DNA from: Alphaproteobacteria bacterium | GTDB taxonomy: Bacteria; Pseudomonadota; Alphaproteobacteria; ATCC43930; CGMCC-115725 | NCBI GenBank assembly: GCA_028871455.1 | Contig: JAGWNF010000003.1 | Coordinates: 62,001-126,000 of the forward strand | DNA length: 64,000 nt | Direction: 5' to 3' | Shown: positions 28,557 to 36,655 of the stretch, in pieces | How positions within the stretch are numbered: position 1 is the stretch's first letter | Layout: the number at the start of each line of letters is the position of its first letter | Notes under the pieces: model-generated | What the model was told of the DNA's origin: nothing | The model's input: only the letters and a program-made list of their open reading frames with translations | The model's database searches: none | Made by a program: the position numbers and the translations under genes

Positions 28557-29084
28557 TCAATCGAGCGGAAAGAAATCGACGGCCTCGGCGACGAGGTTCT
28601 GCCGGGCGATGTCGTTTGGCTGTAAGCCAGGCTGCGGCGCGTAAATGGTCGCGCCGAAGATGCCGTCGCCGTGAACGCCGTCGGACGCCAAGGGCATGAT
28701 AATCTGCTCGCCGCGGCCATGGCGGCCGGCGTGGATGAACACCGGACCGCTGCCGTGGGCAAACGCCGGCTCCGAGACCACGCGTTTGTGGCGCGCGAAG
28801 ATCCGCTCGTATTGTCGGCCGCGAAAGAATTCCTGCATCGTCTTGCCGCGCAGGCTTTCACCGAAGACCTCGACGATGGAGTCGCCGGTGAGTCGACCGG
28901 TGAAAGTATCGCTGACGCTGTCGTACTTCCACGACCAGACGAGTCGCAGATAGGGCGCAATCGCGGCAGGGTCGATGTCCTTCCAGCCCGGCATGCGTCG
29001 GGTGCCGCGTACCGCATCCCAATGGAGTGCGACGGCGCGAAGCTCGACCGCCTCAATCTTCGCCAGGAAATCCTGGAAGCTCAT
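28557..29084 (-). CDS. PAS-domain protein (PAS_5 type)
   Basis: The 175-residue protein resembles the single-domain PAS_5 family of alphaproteobacteria: MPGWKDIDPAAIAPYLRLVWSW, FTGRLTGDSIVEVFGESLRGKTM and a C-terminal half with GRGEQIIMPLASDG. No output domain is attached, so it may sense a ligand or act through partners. The family often occurs in many copies per genome. Upstream it is divergent from the DnaJ-like gene. Confidence 0.78.
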   Translation of the reverse strand: MSFQDFLAKIEAVELRAVALHWDAVRGTRRMPGWKDIDPAAIAPYLRLVWSWKYDSVSDTFTGRLTGDSIVEVFGESLRGKTMQEFFRGRQYERIFARHKRVVSEPAFAHGSGPVFIHAGRHGRGEQIIMPLASDGVHGDGIFGATIYAPQPGLQPNDIARQNLVAEAVDFFPLD

Positions 29085-29207
29085 CGGTGCCGCCGATTGC
29101 GGCCGTGGCGCGCACGATCGCCGAGCCGTCGTTGCGCCGCGGCCGGCGCTACGCGACGGGCGGAACCCGGCTGGAGCGACCCGCCGCAATGCCCTATATG
29201 ATGGGCC

Positions 29208-30155
29208 ATGGCGCGAAACCCCTATGAAGTTCTGGGCGTGGCACGCGACGCGGGCGAGGACGATATTCGCCGCGCGTATCGCCGTCTGGCCAAGCAATAT
29301 CACCCCGATCTCAATCCCGGCAACAAGGAGGCGGAGGCGCGCTTCAAGGAGATCAGCGCCGCCAACGACCTGTTGTCCGATGCGGCGAAACGCGCGCGGT
29401 ACGACCGGGGCGAGATCGACGAGAGCGGCGCTGAGAAGCCGCAGTACCACGCGAATTATCGTGGCTTCGCCGAAGGGCCGGACGGCGCGAAATATTATAC
29501 GACCGAGGGGATGGCGCCCGAGGATCTCGAAGAGTTGTTCGCGATCTTCGGTCGGGGTGCCGCCGGGGGCGCAGCCGGGAGCGGAGGGCCCTTTACGCGG
29601 CGGACGCACGTCCGCATGCGCGGCGCCGACCAGCATTACATGCTGACCATCGATTTTCTCGAGGCGATCAATGGCGCGAAGAAGCGGTTGCAGCTCGCGC
29701 CCGACAAGAGCCTCGACGTCACCATTCCACCCGGGCTGCACGATGGTCAGATCCTGCGGCTGAAAGAGCAGGGCGGTGAGGGGATCGGCGGCGGTGCGCG
29801 CGGCGACGCATTGATTGAGGTGCATGTCACGCCGCATCCGCTGTTCCGCCGTGAGGGTGACGACATCCACGTCGAACTGCCGGTGACGATCGCCGAGGCC
29901 ACGCTCGGCGGCAGGATCGCCGTGCCGACACCGAGCGGCACAGTGACAATGACGGTGCCCGCCGGCTCCAACACCGGCACGCGACTGCGGTTGCGCGGCA
30001 AGGGCGCGCCCACGGCGGGCGGCGCCCACGGCGATGAGTACGTCACGCTCAAAGTCGTGCTGCCGGAAGGGGGTGACCAGGCGCTCGCCGATTTCCTGCG
30101 CGACTGGGCGCCCAAGCATCCCTACGATCCGCGCCGCGGGATGGAGCCGGCATGA
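29208..30155 (+). CDS. DnaJ/CbpA-like co-chaperone
   Basis: The 315-residue protein has a J domain (NPYEVLGV...[11 protein letters not shown] motif near residue 35) that stimulates DnaK, then a glycine-rich linker and the two C-terminal substrate-binding domains ([35 protein letters not shown]). It lacks the zinc-finger region, which places it with CbpA/type II DnaJ proteins. The next gene, overlapping by 4 bp, encodes a CbpM-like modulator, which supports the CbpA reading. Confidence 0.88.
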   Translation: MARNPYEVLGVARDAGEDDIRRAYRRLAKQYHPDLNPGNKEAEARFKEISAANDLLSDAAKRARYDRGEIDESGAEKPQYHANYRGFAEGPDGAKYYTTEGMAPEDLEELFAIFGRGAAGGAAGSGGPFTRRTHVRMRGADQHYMLTIDFLEAINGAKKRLQLAPDKSLDVTIPPGLHDGQILRLKEQGGEGIGGGARGDALIEVHVTPHPLFRREGDDIHVELPVTIAEATLGGRIAVPTPSGTVTMTVPAGSNTGTRLRLRGKGAPTAGGAHGDEYVTLKVVLPEGGDQALADFLRDWAPKHPYDPRRGMEPA

Positions 30156-30469
30156 TCACCTTCGAGGCGATGTGCCGCATGGCGACTCTCGAGCCTGGCG
30201 AGCTCGAGCGCTGGATCGCCGAGCGCTGGGTGCTCCCGGAAAGCGAGGCGTCGGGCTATGTCTTCAGCGATCTCGACGTCGCGCGCGTACGCCTGATTGT
30301 CGAACTGCGCCGGGATCTCGCCGTTGGCGACGAGGCGGTTCCCGTTGTGCTGCGGCTGCTCGACCAGCTTTATGCGACGCGCCGGCGCATGCATGTCCTG
30401 GTGCGCGCCCTTCAGGCGCTGCCCGAGGAGCATCGCGCGGCGGTGCTCCGTCATCTCGACGACGACTAA
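30152..30469 (+). CDS. CbpM-like chaperone modulator
   Basis: A 105-residue helical protein with MerR-like N-terminal features ([46 protein letters not shown]), typical of CbpM, which binds the J domain of CbpA and inhibits it. It overlaps the CbpA-like gene by ATGA, as expected for a coupled pair. Confidence 0.8.
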   Translation: MITFEAMCRMATLEPGELERWIAERWVLPESEASGYVFSDLDVARVRLIVELRRDLAVGDEAVPVVLRLLDQLYATRRRMHVLVRALQALPEEHRAAVLRHLDDD

Positions 30470-30533
30470 GGCGGCCGGAATCGGCAATGGTCGGTTTCGC
30501 TGCCGCGCCGATGGCGCTAGACTGCCGGCCGCC

Positions 30534-30971
30534 ATGATCTTCGGGCTGCTGCTGCACGTCTGGGCCGCGATCATCTGGGTCGGCGGCATGTTCTTCGCGC
30601 ATTTCATGCTGCGGCCGGCGGCGGCACCGCTCGAGCCGAGCATCCGCCTGCCGCTCATGCGGCGTGCGCTTGCGCGCTTCTTTCCCTGGGTCTGGGTTTC
30701 GATCGCGCTGCTGCTGCTCTCCGGCGCCGGCATGATCAAGCTGGGCGAGGGCGGCGTTCACGTCCAGATCATGATGGGGCTCGGCATCCTGATGATGCTT
30801 GCGTTCGGCCATCTCTACTTCGCGTCGTGGCGGCGATTTCAGCGTGCGCTCGACGGCGGCGATCTGCCGGCCGCGGCGAAGCAGCTTACCCACATCCGCT
30901 ATATCGTGACGTTCAACCTCGTGCTTGGCCTTGTGGTCGCCGCGATCGGCGCGACTGGACCCTACTGGTGA
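30534..30971 (+). CDS. CopD-like integral membrane protein
   Basis: A 145-residue protein with four predicted membrane segments. LLHVWAAIIWVGGMFFAHFMLRP at the N-terminus, the conserved ARFFPWVW and a final segment with ITHIR-like TFNLVLGLVV resemble the CopD-like family of membrane proteins. Role in copper handling is possible but not shown by metal motifs. It lies between the chaperone pair and a GST gene. Confidence 0.72.
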   Translation: MIFGLLLHVWAAIIWVGGMFFAHFMLRPAAAPLEPSIRLPLMRRALARFFPWVWVSIALLLLSGAGMIKLGEGGVHVQIMMGLGILMMLAFGHLYFASWRRFQRALDGGDLPAAAKQLTHIRYIVTFNLVLGLVVAAIGATGPYW

Positions 30972-30983
30972 CGAAGAACGGCC

Positions 30984-31676
30984 ATGCTCAAGCTCTATGA
31001 TCTTGCCGGTGCCGACGATAATCGGCGGTTCAGTCCGTATTGTTGGCGCGTGAAGCTGGCGCTGGCGCACAAGGGTCTCGCGGTTGAGACCATTCCCTGG
31101 CGCTTCACCGAGAAGGATCGCATCGCCGCGTCGGGCCAGGGACGCGTGCCGGTGCTGGTCGACGGCGACAAATGGATCGTCGATTCCTGGAACATCGCCG
31201 GCTATCTCGAGGACGCTTATCCGGATCGGCCGTCGCTGTTCGGCAGCGGCGCGGGTCGCGCGTTGTCGCGCTTCTATGTCGGCTGGGCCGATCTGGTGGT
31301 GCAGCCGGCGATGGCGAGGCTCATCGTGCGCGACATCACGGATCACCTGCATCCGAAGGACCGCGATTATTTCCGCAAGTCGCGCGAAGAGCGCTTCGGC
31401 AAAACGCTCGAGGCGGTTGTAGCCGATCGCGACAAGAACCTGCCGGCGTTCCGCGCGCTGCTGGCGCCGCTGCGCGCCGTGCTCAAGAACCAGCCGTTCC
31501 TCGGCGGCGCCTCGCCGCTCCAGGCCGATTACATCGTCTTCGGCGGCTTCCAATGGGCGCGTGCGATCAGCGCTTTCGAGCTGCTCGAAAAAGACGATGT
31601 CATCTATGGCTGGCGCGAGCGGATCCTCGACCTCTACGACGGCCTCGCCCGCAAAGCGCCGGCGGAAGCCGCATAA
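30984..31676 (+). CDS. Glutathione S-transferase family protein
   Basis: The 230-residue protein has the N-terminal thioredoxin-like domain of a GST (MLKLYDLAG...FSPYCWRVKLALAHKGL, QGRVPVLVDGD, DSWNIAGYLEDAYPD) and an alpha-helical C-terminal domain. The SPYCW segment and overall pattern resemble the LigE/beta-etherase-like group. The substrate is unknown. It starts 12 bp after the CopD-like gene and may share its transcript. Confidence 0.88.
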   Translation: MLKLYDLAGADDNRRFSPYCWRVKLALAHKGLAVETIPWRFTEKDRIAASGQGRVPVLVDGDKWIVDSWNIAGYLEDAYPDRPSLFGSGAGRALSRFYVGWADLVVQPAMARLIVRDITDHLHPKDRDYFRKSREERFGKTLEAVVADRDKNLPAFRALLAPLRAVLKNQPFLGGASPLQADYIVFGGFQWARAISAFELLEKDDVIYGWRERILDLYDGLARKAPAEAA

Positions 31677-31748
31677 CATCACACGATCGAGATATGCCAC
31701 GGCCGCACGCGTCGGCGTCGCATGGCATCGAGGGGACTTGAGAACCGG

Positions 31749-31776
31749 GTGATCAAACGCCAATAATGTGATCAAA
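31749..31776 (+). promoter_or_regulatory. Direct repeat GTGATCAAA x2, possible operator
   Basis: GTGATCAAA occurs at 31749 and 31768, a 19-bp period (about two helical turns), 43 bp before the DUF3311 start. Such spaced repeats often bind a regulator; the factor is unknown. Confidence 0.4.
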
Positions 31777-31818
31777 GACGAATGCCAGAAAACGGCCAAT
31801 CGGGGAAGGGGGCTCGCT

Positions 31819-32025
31819 ATGACGGAAAATCAACAAGGTCGGAACGGCTGGAGCTGGTGGTACCTGCTCTTCGTCGGGCTGTTTTTTGTTGCCCTCTGGG
31901 TGCCGCTCTATAACCGGGTCGAGCCGACGCTGCTCGGCATGCCGTTTTTTTATTGGTTCCAGTTGGTTCTCATCCTCATCGGCGCGGTCGTGACCGCGAT
32001 CGTCTATTTCGCCACCGAGGCGTAA
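31819..32025 (+). CDS. DUF3311 small membrane protein
   Basis: The 68-residue protein has two membrane segments and the pattern WWYLLFVGLFFVALWVPLYNRVEPTLLGMPFFYWFQL of DUF3311 proteins, which typically precede sodium:solute symporters and may act as a small accessory subunit. It begins at an ATG preceded by GGGAAGGGGG and is followed 47 bp later by mctP. Confidence 0.88.
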   Translation: MTENQQGRNGWSWWYLLFVGLFFVALWVPLYNRVEPTLLGMPFFYWFQLVLILIGAVVTAIVYFATEA

Positions 32026-32072
32026 CGGCGAGACGTTGCGGGAAAAAGCGTTTTGGGGGGGAGGACGCCACG

Positions 32073-33596
32073 ATGGACGTCAACTGGGTTGCGCTCGTCA
32101 TCTTCGTGCTACTGTTCGGCTTCATCACGTGGCTTGGCTTTGTGGCCGCACGCTGGCGCAAAGGCGATCTCGACCTGCTGCATGAATGGGGATTGGGGGG
32201 ACGCCGCTTCGGGACGGCCGTCACCTGGTTCCTCATCGGCGGCGATCTCTACACCGCTTACACCTTCGTTGCAGTTCCGGCGCTTGCCTTCGGCGCCGGC
32301 GCGGTCGCGTTCTTCGCCGTCCCCTATACGATCATCATCTATCCGCTGATGTTCATGGCGTTCCCGCGTCTCTGGCGCGTCTCGCATCGGCACAACTACA
32401 TTACCGCTGGCGATTTCGTGAAAGGGCGTTACGGCAATCGCTGGCTGGCGCTGGCGATCACCGTGACGGGCATCATCGCGACCATGCCCTACATCGCGTT
32501 GCAGCTTGTCGGTCTGCAGGTGGTGATCGGCGGCCTCGGCGTGGCCGGCGATTGGCCGCTGGTCGTGGCGTTCGTCATTCTGGCGGCCTTCACCTATACC
32601 AGCGGCCTACGGGCGCCAGCTGCGATTGCCATCGTCAAGGACACGCTGATCTATCTGACCGCGTTCGTTGCCGTCGTCGCGATACCGATCCATCTTGGCG
32701 GTTTCGGCCATATCTTCTCGGCGGTTCCGGCGGCGAAGCTGCTGCTGGCTGCGCCGACCGGCAACTCGACCGGCGTTTACGGCGTCTACATCACCTTGGC
32801 CATCGGCTCGGCGATGGCGCTGTTCCTCTATCCGCACTCCGTCACCGGTATGTTGAGCGCTTCGAGCGCGCATGCCGTGCGTCGCAATGCGGCGCTGCTG
32901 CCGGCTTATTCGCTGATGCTCGGCCTGTTGGCGCTCCTCGGATTCTTCGCGTTTGCCGCTGGCGTCGCCAAGATGCCGCAGTTCGCCGCCGGCTTCGCGC
33001 AATACAAGGCGAACTTCGCGGTGCCGGCGCTGTTTCTCTACAGCTTTCCGTCGTGGTTCGTCGGCGTCGCCTTTGCCGCCATCGGCATTGGTGCGCTGGT
33101 GCCGGCCGCGATTATGTCGATCGCCTCGGCCAACCTCTATACCCGCAACATTCATCGCGAGTTCTTCAACCGCAATCCGACCGACAAGCAGGAAGCGCAG
33201 ATGGCGAAATGGGTGTCGCTCGTCGTGAAGCTGGGCGCGCTCGTATTCGTGTTGTTCGTGCCGGCGCAGTACGCGATTCAGTTCCAGTTGCTCGGCGGCA
33301 TCTGGATCATCCAGACGTTCCCGGCGGTAATCTTCGGCCTATACACGCGCTGGTTCAACGATTGGGCGCTCCTCATCGGGTGGGTGGTCGGCATCGTCTC
33401 GGGCACTTGGATGACGGCGGCGGTGCAATTCAAGCCAACCTATTCGCTGGTCATCGCCGGCTGGAGCGTGCCGGGCTATACCGCTCTTTACACGGTGATC
33501 CTGAATTTCGCAGTGGCTGTGGCATTGACCTGGATTTTCGGCGGACTTGGTGCCGCACGCCGCGACCAAACGGTGCCAGCCGATTATCACGCCTGA
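32073..33596 (+). CDS. mctP: Monocarboxylate (MctP-like) sodium:solute symporter
   Basis: The 507-residue protein has about 13 membrane helices and the SSS-family core. It resembles MctP of Rhizobium, which takes up lactate, pyruvate and similar acids or alanine. Features include an N-terminal helix, the GGRRFGTAVTWFLIGGDLYTAYTF region, a long hydrophobic core and a cytoplasmic loop with ANLYTRNIHREFFNRNPTDKQEAQMAKW. The DUF3311 gene upstream is a usual partner. Substrate assignment is by family only. Confidence 0.88.
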   Translation: MDVNWVALVIFVLLFGFITWLGFVAARWRKGDLDLLHEWGLGGRRFGTAVTWFLIGGDLYTAYTFVAVPALAFGAGAVAFFAVPYTIIIYPLMFMAFPRLWRVSHRHNYITAGDFVKGRYGNRWLALAITVTGIIATMPYIALQLVGLQVVIGGLGVAGDWPLVVAFVILAAFTYTSGLRAPAAIAIVKDTLIYLTAFVAVVAIPIHLGGFGHIFSAVPAAKLLLAAPTGNSTGVYGVYITLAIGSAMALFLYPHSVTGMLSASSAHAVRRNAALLPAYSLMLGLLALLGFFAFAAGVAKMPQFAAGFAQYKANFAVPALFLYSFPSWFVGVAFAAIGIGALVPAAIMSIASANLYTRNIHREFFNRNPTDKQEAQMAKWVSLVVKLGALVFVLFVPAQYAIQFQLLGGIWIIQTFPAVIFGLYTRWFNDWALLIGWVVGIVSGTWMTAAVQFKPTYSLVIAGWSVPGYTALYTVILNFAVAVALTWIFGGLGAARRDQTVPADYHA

Positions 33597-33669
33597 GCGT
33601 CGTACCGACTGGGGGCCGCCAGGTTACGGCGTCGTCCGGAGATTACGGGGCGTGCCGTCCTAATATGTA

Positions 33670-33696
33670 GCCGAGTGGGCCGTGGGCCCGCTCGGC
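33670..33696. terminator. Hairpin between mctP and a small convergent ORF
   Basis: GCCGAGTGGGCC pairs with GGCCCGCTCGGC across a 3-nt loop (one G-T mismatch). There is no T-tract on the plus side, so termination is possible but uncertain. Confidence 0.4.
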
Positions 33697-33714
33697 GGCA
33701 AAGGCCGGCGCGCC

Positions 33715-33846
33715 CTAAGCGCGCAGGCTCATGATCACCAGCGAGGCGATGACCACGCCGGCGAACTCGGCGCCGGTCGCGATCTGCCCGACCAATGCGC
33801 CGACCAGCGTGCTCGCGAGCGTGACGCCTCCGATCAGGGTACTCAT
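33715..33846 (-). CDS. Very small membrane protein (43 residues)
   Basis: A 43-codon frame on the minus strand encodes a hydrophobic peptide (starts MSTLIGGVTLASTLVGALVG, ends with a helix and MSLRA) with one or two membrane segments. A GGGAG ribosome-site candidate lies upstream. The gene fills an otherwise empty gap between mctP and the molybdenum cluster. No family recognised; coding status is uncertain. Confidence 0.4.
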   Translation of the reverse strand: MSTLIGGVTLASTLVGALVGQIATGAEFAGVVIASLVIMSLRA

Positions 33847-33964
33847 GGGCTCTTTTGCTCCCGTTGAATGGCAGGACAACGGGCCATGACGGCGGTTTAT
33901 TCCGGCGCCCCCGCCTGCGGCACTTCGCTCGGCGGGTGCCGGTCGTGCCGCAAAAAAGCCTCAT

Positions 33965-35608
33965 TCAGGCTTCGATTTTCGCGGTCGTGGCCAAGCGGGC
34001 GAGGGCCTGCGGCGTATCGATGTCGGTCAGGACGCCGTCGCCTTCCATCTCGACCTCGGCGACCGCCTCCGGATAGGCGCCGATCAGATGCTTGGCGCCG
34101 ACGTCGCCGGCGACGGCGCGCATTTCGGGGAAAAACTGCCGCGCCCAGAGGACCGGATTGCCGCGCTTGCCGCGCCGGGTCGGCACCACGATGGCGCGGC
34201 CTTCCCGGGGATCGAAGGCGCCGACGAGGCGCGCGAGTTCGGCCGCGTTGACCCGCGGCATATCCGCGAGACAGATAACGGTGCCTTCGGCCTCGGCCGG
34301 CAGGGCGGCCAAGCCCGTCCGCAGCGAGGTCGACAGGCCCTCGGCATAATCCGGATTGTGCACCAGGGTCACCGGCAGACCAGTCAGGGCGGCGGCAACT
34401 TTGTCGCGCTCATGGCCCGTCACCACGACGACCGGCGACAAACCGGCCGCCAGCGCGGCATCGACGGCATGGCGCACCATTGGCTTGCCGTCGACGCCGA
34501 TCAGCAGCTTGTTGAGGGTACCCATGCGGCGCGAACGGCCGGCGGCCAGAACCACGGCGGCCACTTTGCGGGCCGACGGCGGGCTGACTTGCGCTGCGGC
34601 GGTGGCCTGAGCCCGAGGCAACGGCCGCGACGGAATCTCTCCGAGCAGGCCGCCGACGCCCATCCCGCGCACCGCCGCGGCGTCGACCGGCAGGCCGGCC
34701 AGCAGACGACGCAGGACCCAATCGAAACCGTTGACCTGCGGCGACCGCGCGCAACCGGGCAGGCCGAGCACGTCGACAGCGCCGACCCGGCCGACGAGCA
34801 GCAGGTTGCCTGGATCGACCGGCATGCCAAATTGGACGATCGTTCCACCGGCCGCTTCGACCGCGGCCGGAATGACGTCGCGGCGGTCGAGAATGGCCGA
34901 GGCACCGGCGATCAGAATGAGTTCCGCCCCATCCTTGAGCGCCGCCGCAATCGCTGGTGTGAGTTTCGATATCTCGTGCGTGATGCGTTTTTCGTCGAGC
35001 AGGCTGCTGCCGAGCGCCGCCAGTCGCGCCCGTGTGACCTCTGCCGTTTTGTCGAGGATGTTCGGCTTGAGGCCGGGCAACTCGGTCTGGATCAGCGCGA
35101 CACGCTTGGCGACGAACGGCACGACCTGAATAAGCCGCGGCGTGCCCGCGATCGTCCGTTCGCACGCCGCGAGCCGGTCTGCCGCCACCGCGAAGGGAAT
35201 GATCTTCACCGTCGCGATCATCTGCTTCGCCTCGACGACCGTGTCGGGCTCGAGCGTCGCCAGCGTAATGGCTTCGTCGATGGCGTTCAGCCGATCGACG
35301 GCGGCGCGATCGACGCGGCACAAGCCGGCGGCTGCGGCAAAGAGACTGGCGCGGCCGGTGAAAGCGGGCGCAACGGTGATGCCCGAACCGACGAGCCGCC
35401 TCGCGATCCGATCGGCTGCCTCGTCCTCGCCGACGTCGCCGGGTTCGAGTCGCACGGCAACCACGGTCGTCACGCCGGCCTCGCGCAGCGCGGCAACGTC
35501 ATCTGCGGTCAGCACGCGGCCCTTCTTGAAGACGCGGCCGCCGAGCTTGAGATTGTGCGCCAGGATCGCGCCGGTGGCTTGGTCGAGCGGCGTATCGCCG
35601 AATTTCAT
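33965..35608 (-). CDS. MoaB/MoeA-like plus MocA-like fusion protein (molybdenum cofactor)
   Basis: The 547-residue protein joins two domains. Residues 1-340 resemble a molybdopterin-binding MoeA/MoaB-like domain (LAHNLKLGGRVFKKGRVLTADDV, ILIAGASAILDRRDVIPAAVEAAGG, LLVGRVGAVDVLGLPGCARS). Residues 355-547 are a MocA/MobA-like nucleotidyltransferase (VVLAAGRSRRMGTLNKLLIGVDGKPMVRHAVD, LADMPRV, RGNPVLW-like region). MocA makes molybdopterin cytosine dinucleotide, the cofactor form of CO and xanthine dehydrogenase family enzymes. It is the last gene of the Cox-like cluster, one base after the XdhC gene. Confidence 0.85.
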   Translation of the reverse strand: MKFGDTPLDQATGAILAHNLKLGGRVFKKGRVLTADDVAALREAGVTTVVAVRLEPGDVGEDEAADRIARRLVGSGITVAPAFTGRASLFAAAAGLCRVDRAAVDRLNAIDEAITLATLEPDTVVEAKQMIATVKIIPFAVAADRLAACERTIAGTPRLIQVVPFVAKRVALIQTELPGLKPNILDKTAEVTRARLAALGSSLLDEKRITHEISKLTPAIAAALKDGAELILIAGASAILDRRDVIPAAVEAAGGTIVQFGMPVDPGNLLLVGRVGAVDVLGLPGCARSPQVNGFDWVLRRLLAGLPVDAAAVRGMGVGGLLGEIPSRPLPRAQATAAAQVSPPSARKVAAVVLAAGRSRRMGTLNKLLIGVDGKPMVRHAVDAALAAGLSPVVVVTGHERDKVAAALTGLPVTLVHNPDYAEGLSTSLRTGLAALPAEAEGTVICLADMPRVNAAELARLVGAFDPREGRAIVVPTRRGKRGNPVLWARQFFPEMRAVAGDVGAKHLIGAYPEAVAEVEMEGDGVLTDIDTPQALARLATTAKIEA

Positions 35609-35609
35609 T

Positions 35610-36326
35610 TCAGGCCGCTTGCCGGCTCTTCGACCGGTCGGCGCGCAGCGTCGCCGTGATCTGTGCCAGGATCGAGACCGCGATCTCGGCCGGCGATATG
35701 GCGCCGATATCGACGCCGACCGGTCCGTGAATGCGGGCAAAATCGGTGTCCTTGAACCCTTCCTCGGCCAGCCGCTTCAAACGCGCGGTATGCGTCTTCT
35801 TCGAGCCGAGCGCGCCGATATAAAAGGCATGCGAGCGCAGCGCCGCGATCAGCGCGGGATCGTCGACTTTGGGATCGTGGGTCAATGTCACGACCGCAGT
35901 GCGCCGATTTGGCTTGAGTCGCGCCATGGCCTCGTCGGGCCATTCGGCCGACAGCTCGACACCCGGAAACCGCTCGGTGCTGGCGAAGGCGCTGCGCGGA
36001 TCGATCACCGTGACGGCATAGCCGGTGAGGGCGGCCATGCGGGCGAGCGGCTGGGCGATATGAACGGCGCCGACGACCATCAGCCGCAGGGGCGGGTTGA
36101 ACACCTCGATGAAGACCTTGCCGGCGGAGGTCTCGACCAGCGCGCTGCGATCGTCGGCAAGTGCCTGCCGCGCGGCGCCGATCAACGACTCGTCCGGGTT
36201 CAGATTTCCTTCAAAATCAGATTCTTGAACAAGAGATTGAAGGCCTGAAATGAGATTCGTGACCAGCGCCGCCGGCCGTCCGGCAGCGGCCGACTCGACA
36301 GCACGCTTGAACAGTTCGAGCTTCAT
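35610..36326 (-). CDS. XdhC/CoxF-like maturation factor, Rossmann domain
   Basis: The 238-residue protein holds the C-terminal XdhC Rossmann domain (LRLMVVGAVHIAQPLARMAALTGYAVTVIDPR, ERFPGVELSAEWPDEAM, YIGALGSKKTHTARLKRL, GPVGVDIGAISPAEIAVSILAQI). XdhC proteins deliver sulfurated molybdenum cofactor to molybdenum hydroxylases. In many species this is fused to the CoxI domain; here it is a separate gene whose ATG overlaps the stop of the N-terminal-domain gene. Confidence 0.88.
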   Translation of the reverse strand: MKLELFKRAVESAAAGRPAALVTNLISGLQSLVQESDFEGNLNPDESLIGAARQALADDRSALVETSAGKVFIEVFNPPLRLMVVGAVHIAQPLARMAALTGYAVTVIDPRSAFASTERFPGVELSAEWPDEAMARLKPNRRTAVVTLTHDPKVDDPALIAALRSHAFYIGALGSKKTHTARLKRLAEEGFKDTDFARIHGPVGVDIGAISPAEIAVSILAQITATLRADRSKSRQAA

Positions 36327-36655
36327 TCGACGCGCTCGACAAAGACCTGGATTTTGCCGCCGCAGGCTAGGCCGACGTCCCAGGCCTGTTCGTTGGTGAC
36401 GCCGAAATCCAGGAGTTGCGGCTTGCCGTCCTTGATCGCTGCCAAGCCTTCCTCGATCACCGCGCCCTCGACGCAGCCGCCCGAAACCGAGCCGATAAAG
36501 GCGCCGGTGTCGTCGACCGCCAGCTTGGCGCCGACCGGCCGGGGCGAGGATCCCCAAGTCGAAACCACGGTAGCAAGCGCCACGCCCTTGCCTTGGCCGC
36601 GCCATTGAGTTGCCTGCGCGAGGATGTCGCCGTTGTCACCGGTGTTGGTCGCCAT
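36323..36655 (-). CDS. XdhC/CoxI N-terminal-domain protein
   Basis: The 110-residue protein is the XdhC_CoxI domain alone: ALATVVSTWGSSPRPVGAKLAVDDTGAFIGSVSGGCVEGAVIEEG and ACGGKIQVFVE. It works with the Rossmann-domain protein encoded just downstream to load the molybdenum cofactor. The split into two genes is common in CO dehydrogenase clusters. It overlaps the 3' end of coxE by 20 bp. Confidence 0.88.
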   Translation of the reverse strand: MATNTGDNGDILAQATQWRGQGKGVALATVVSTWGSSPRPVGAKLAVDDTGAFIGSVSGGCVEGAVIEEGLAAIKDGKPQLLDFGVTNEQAWDVGLACGGKIQVFVERVE

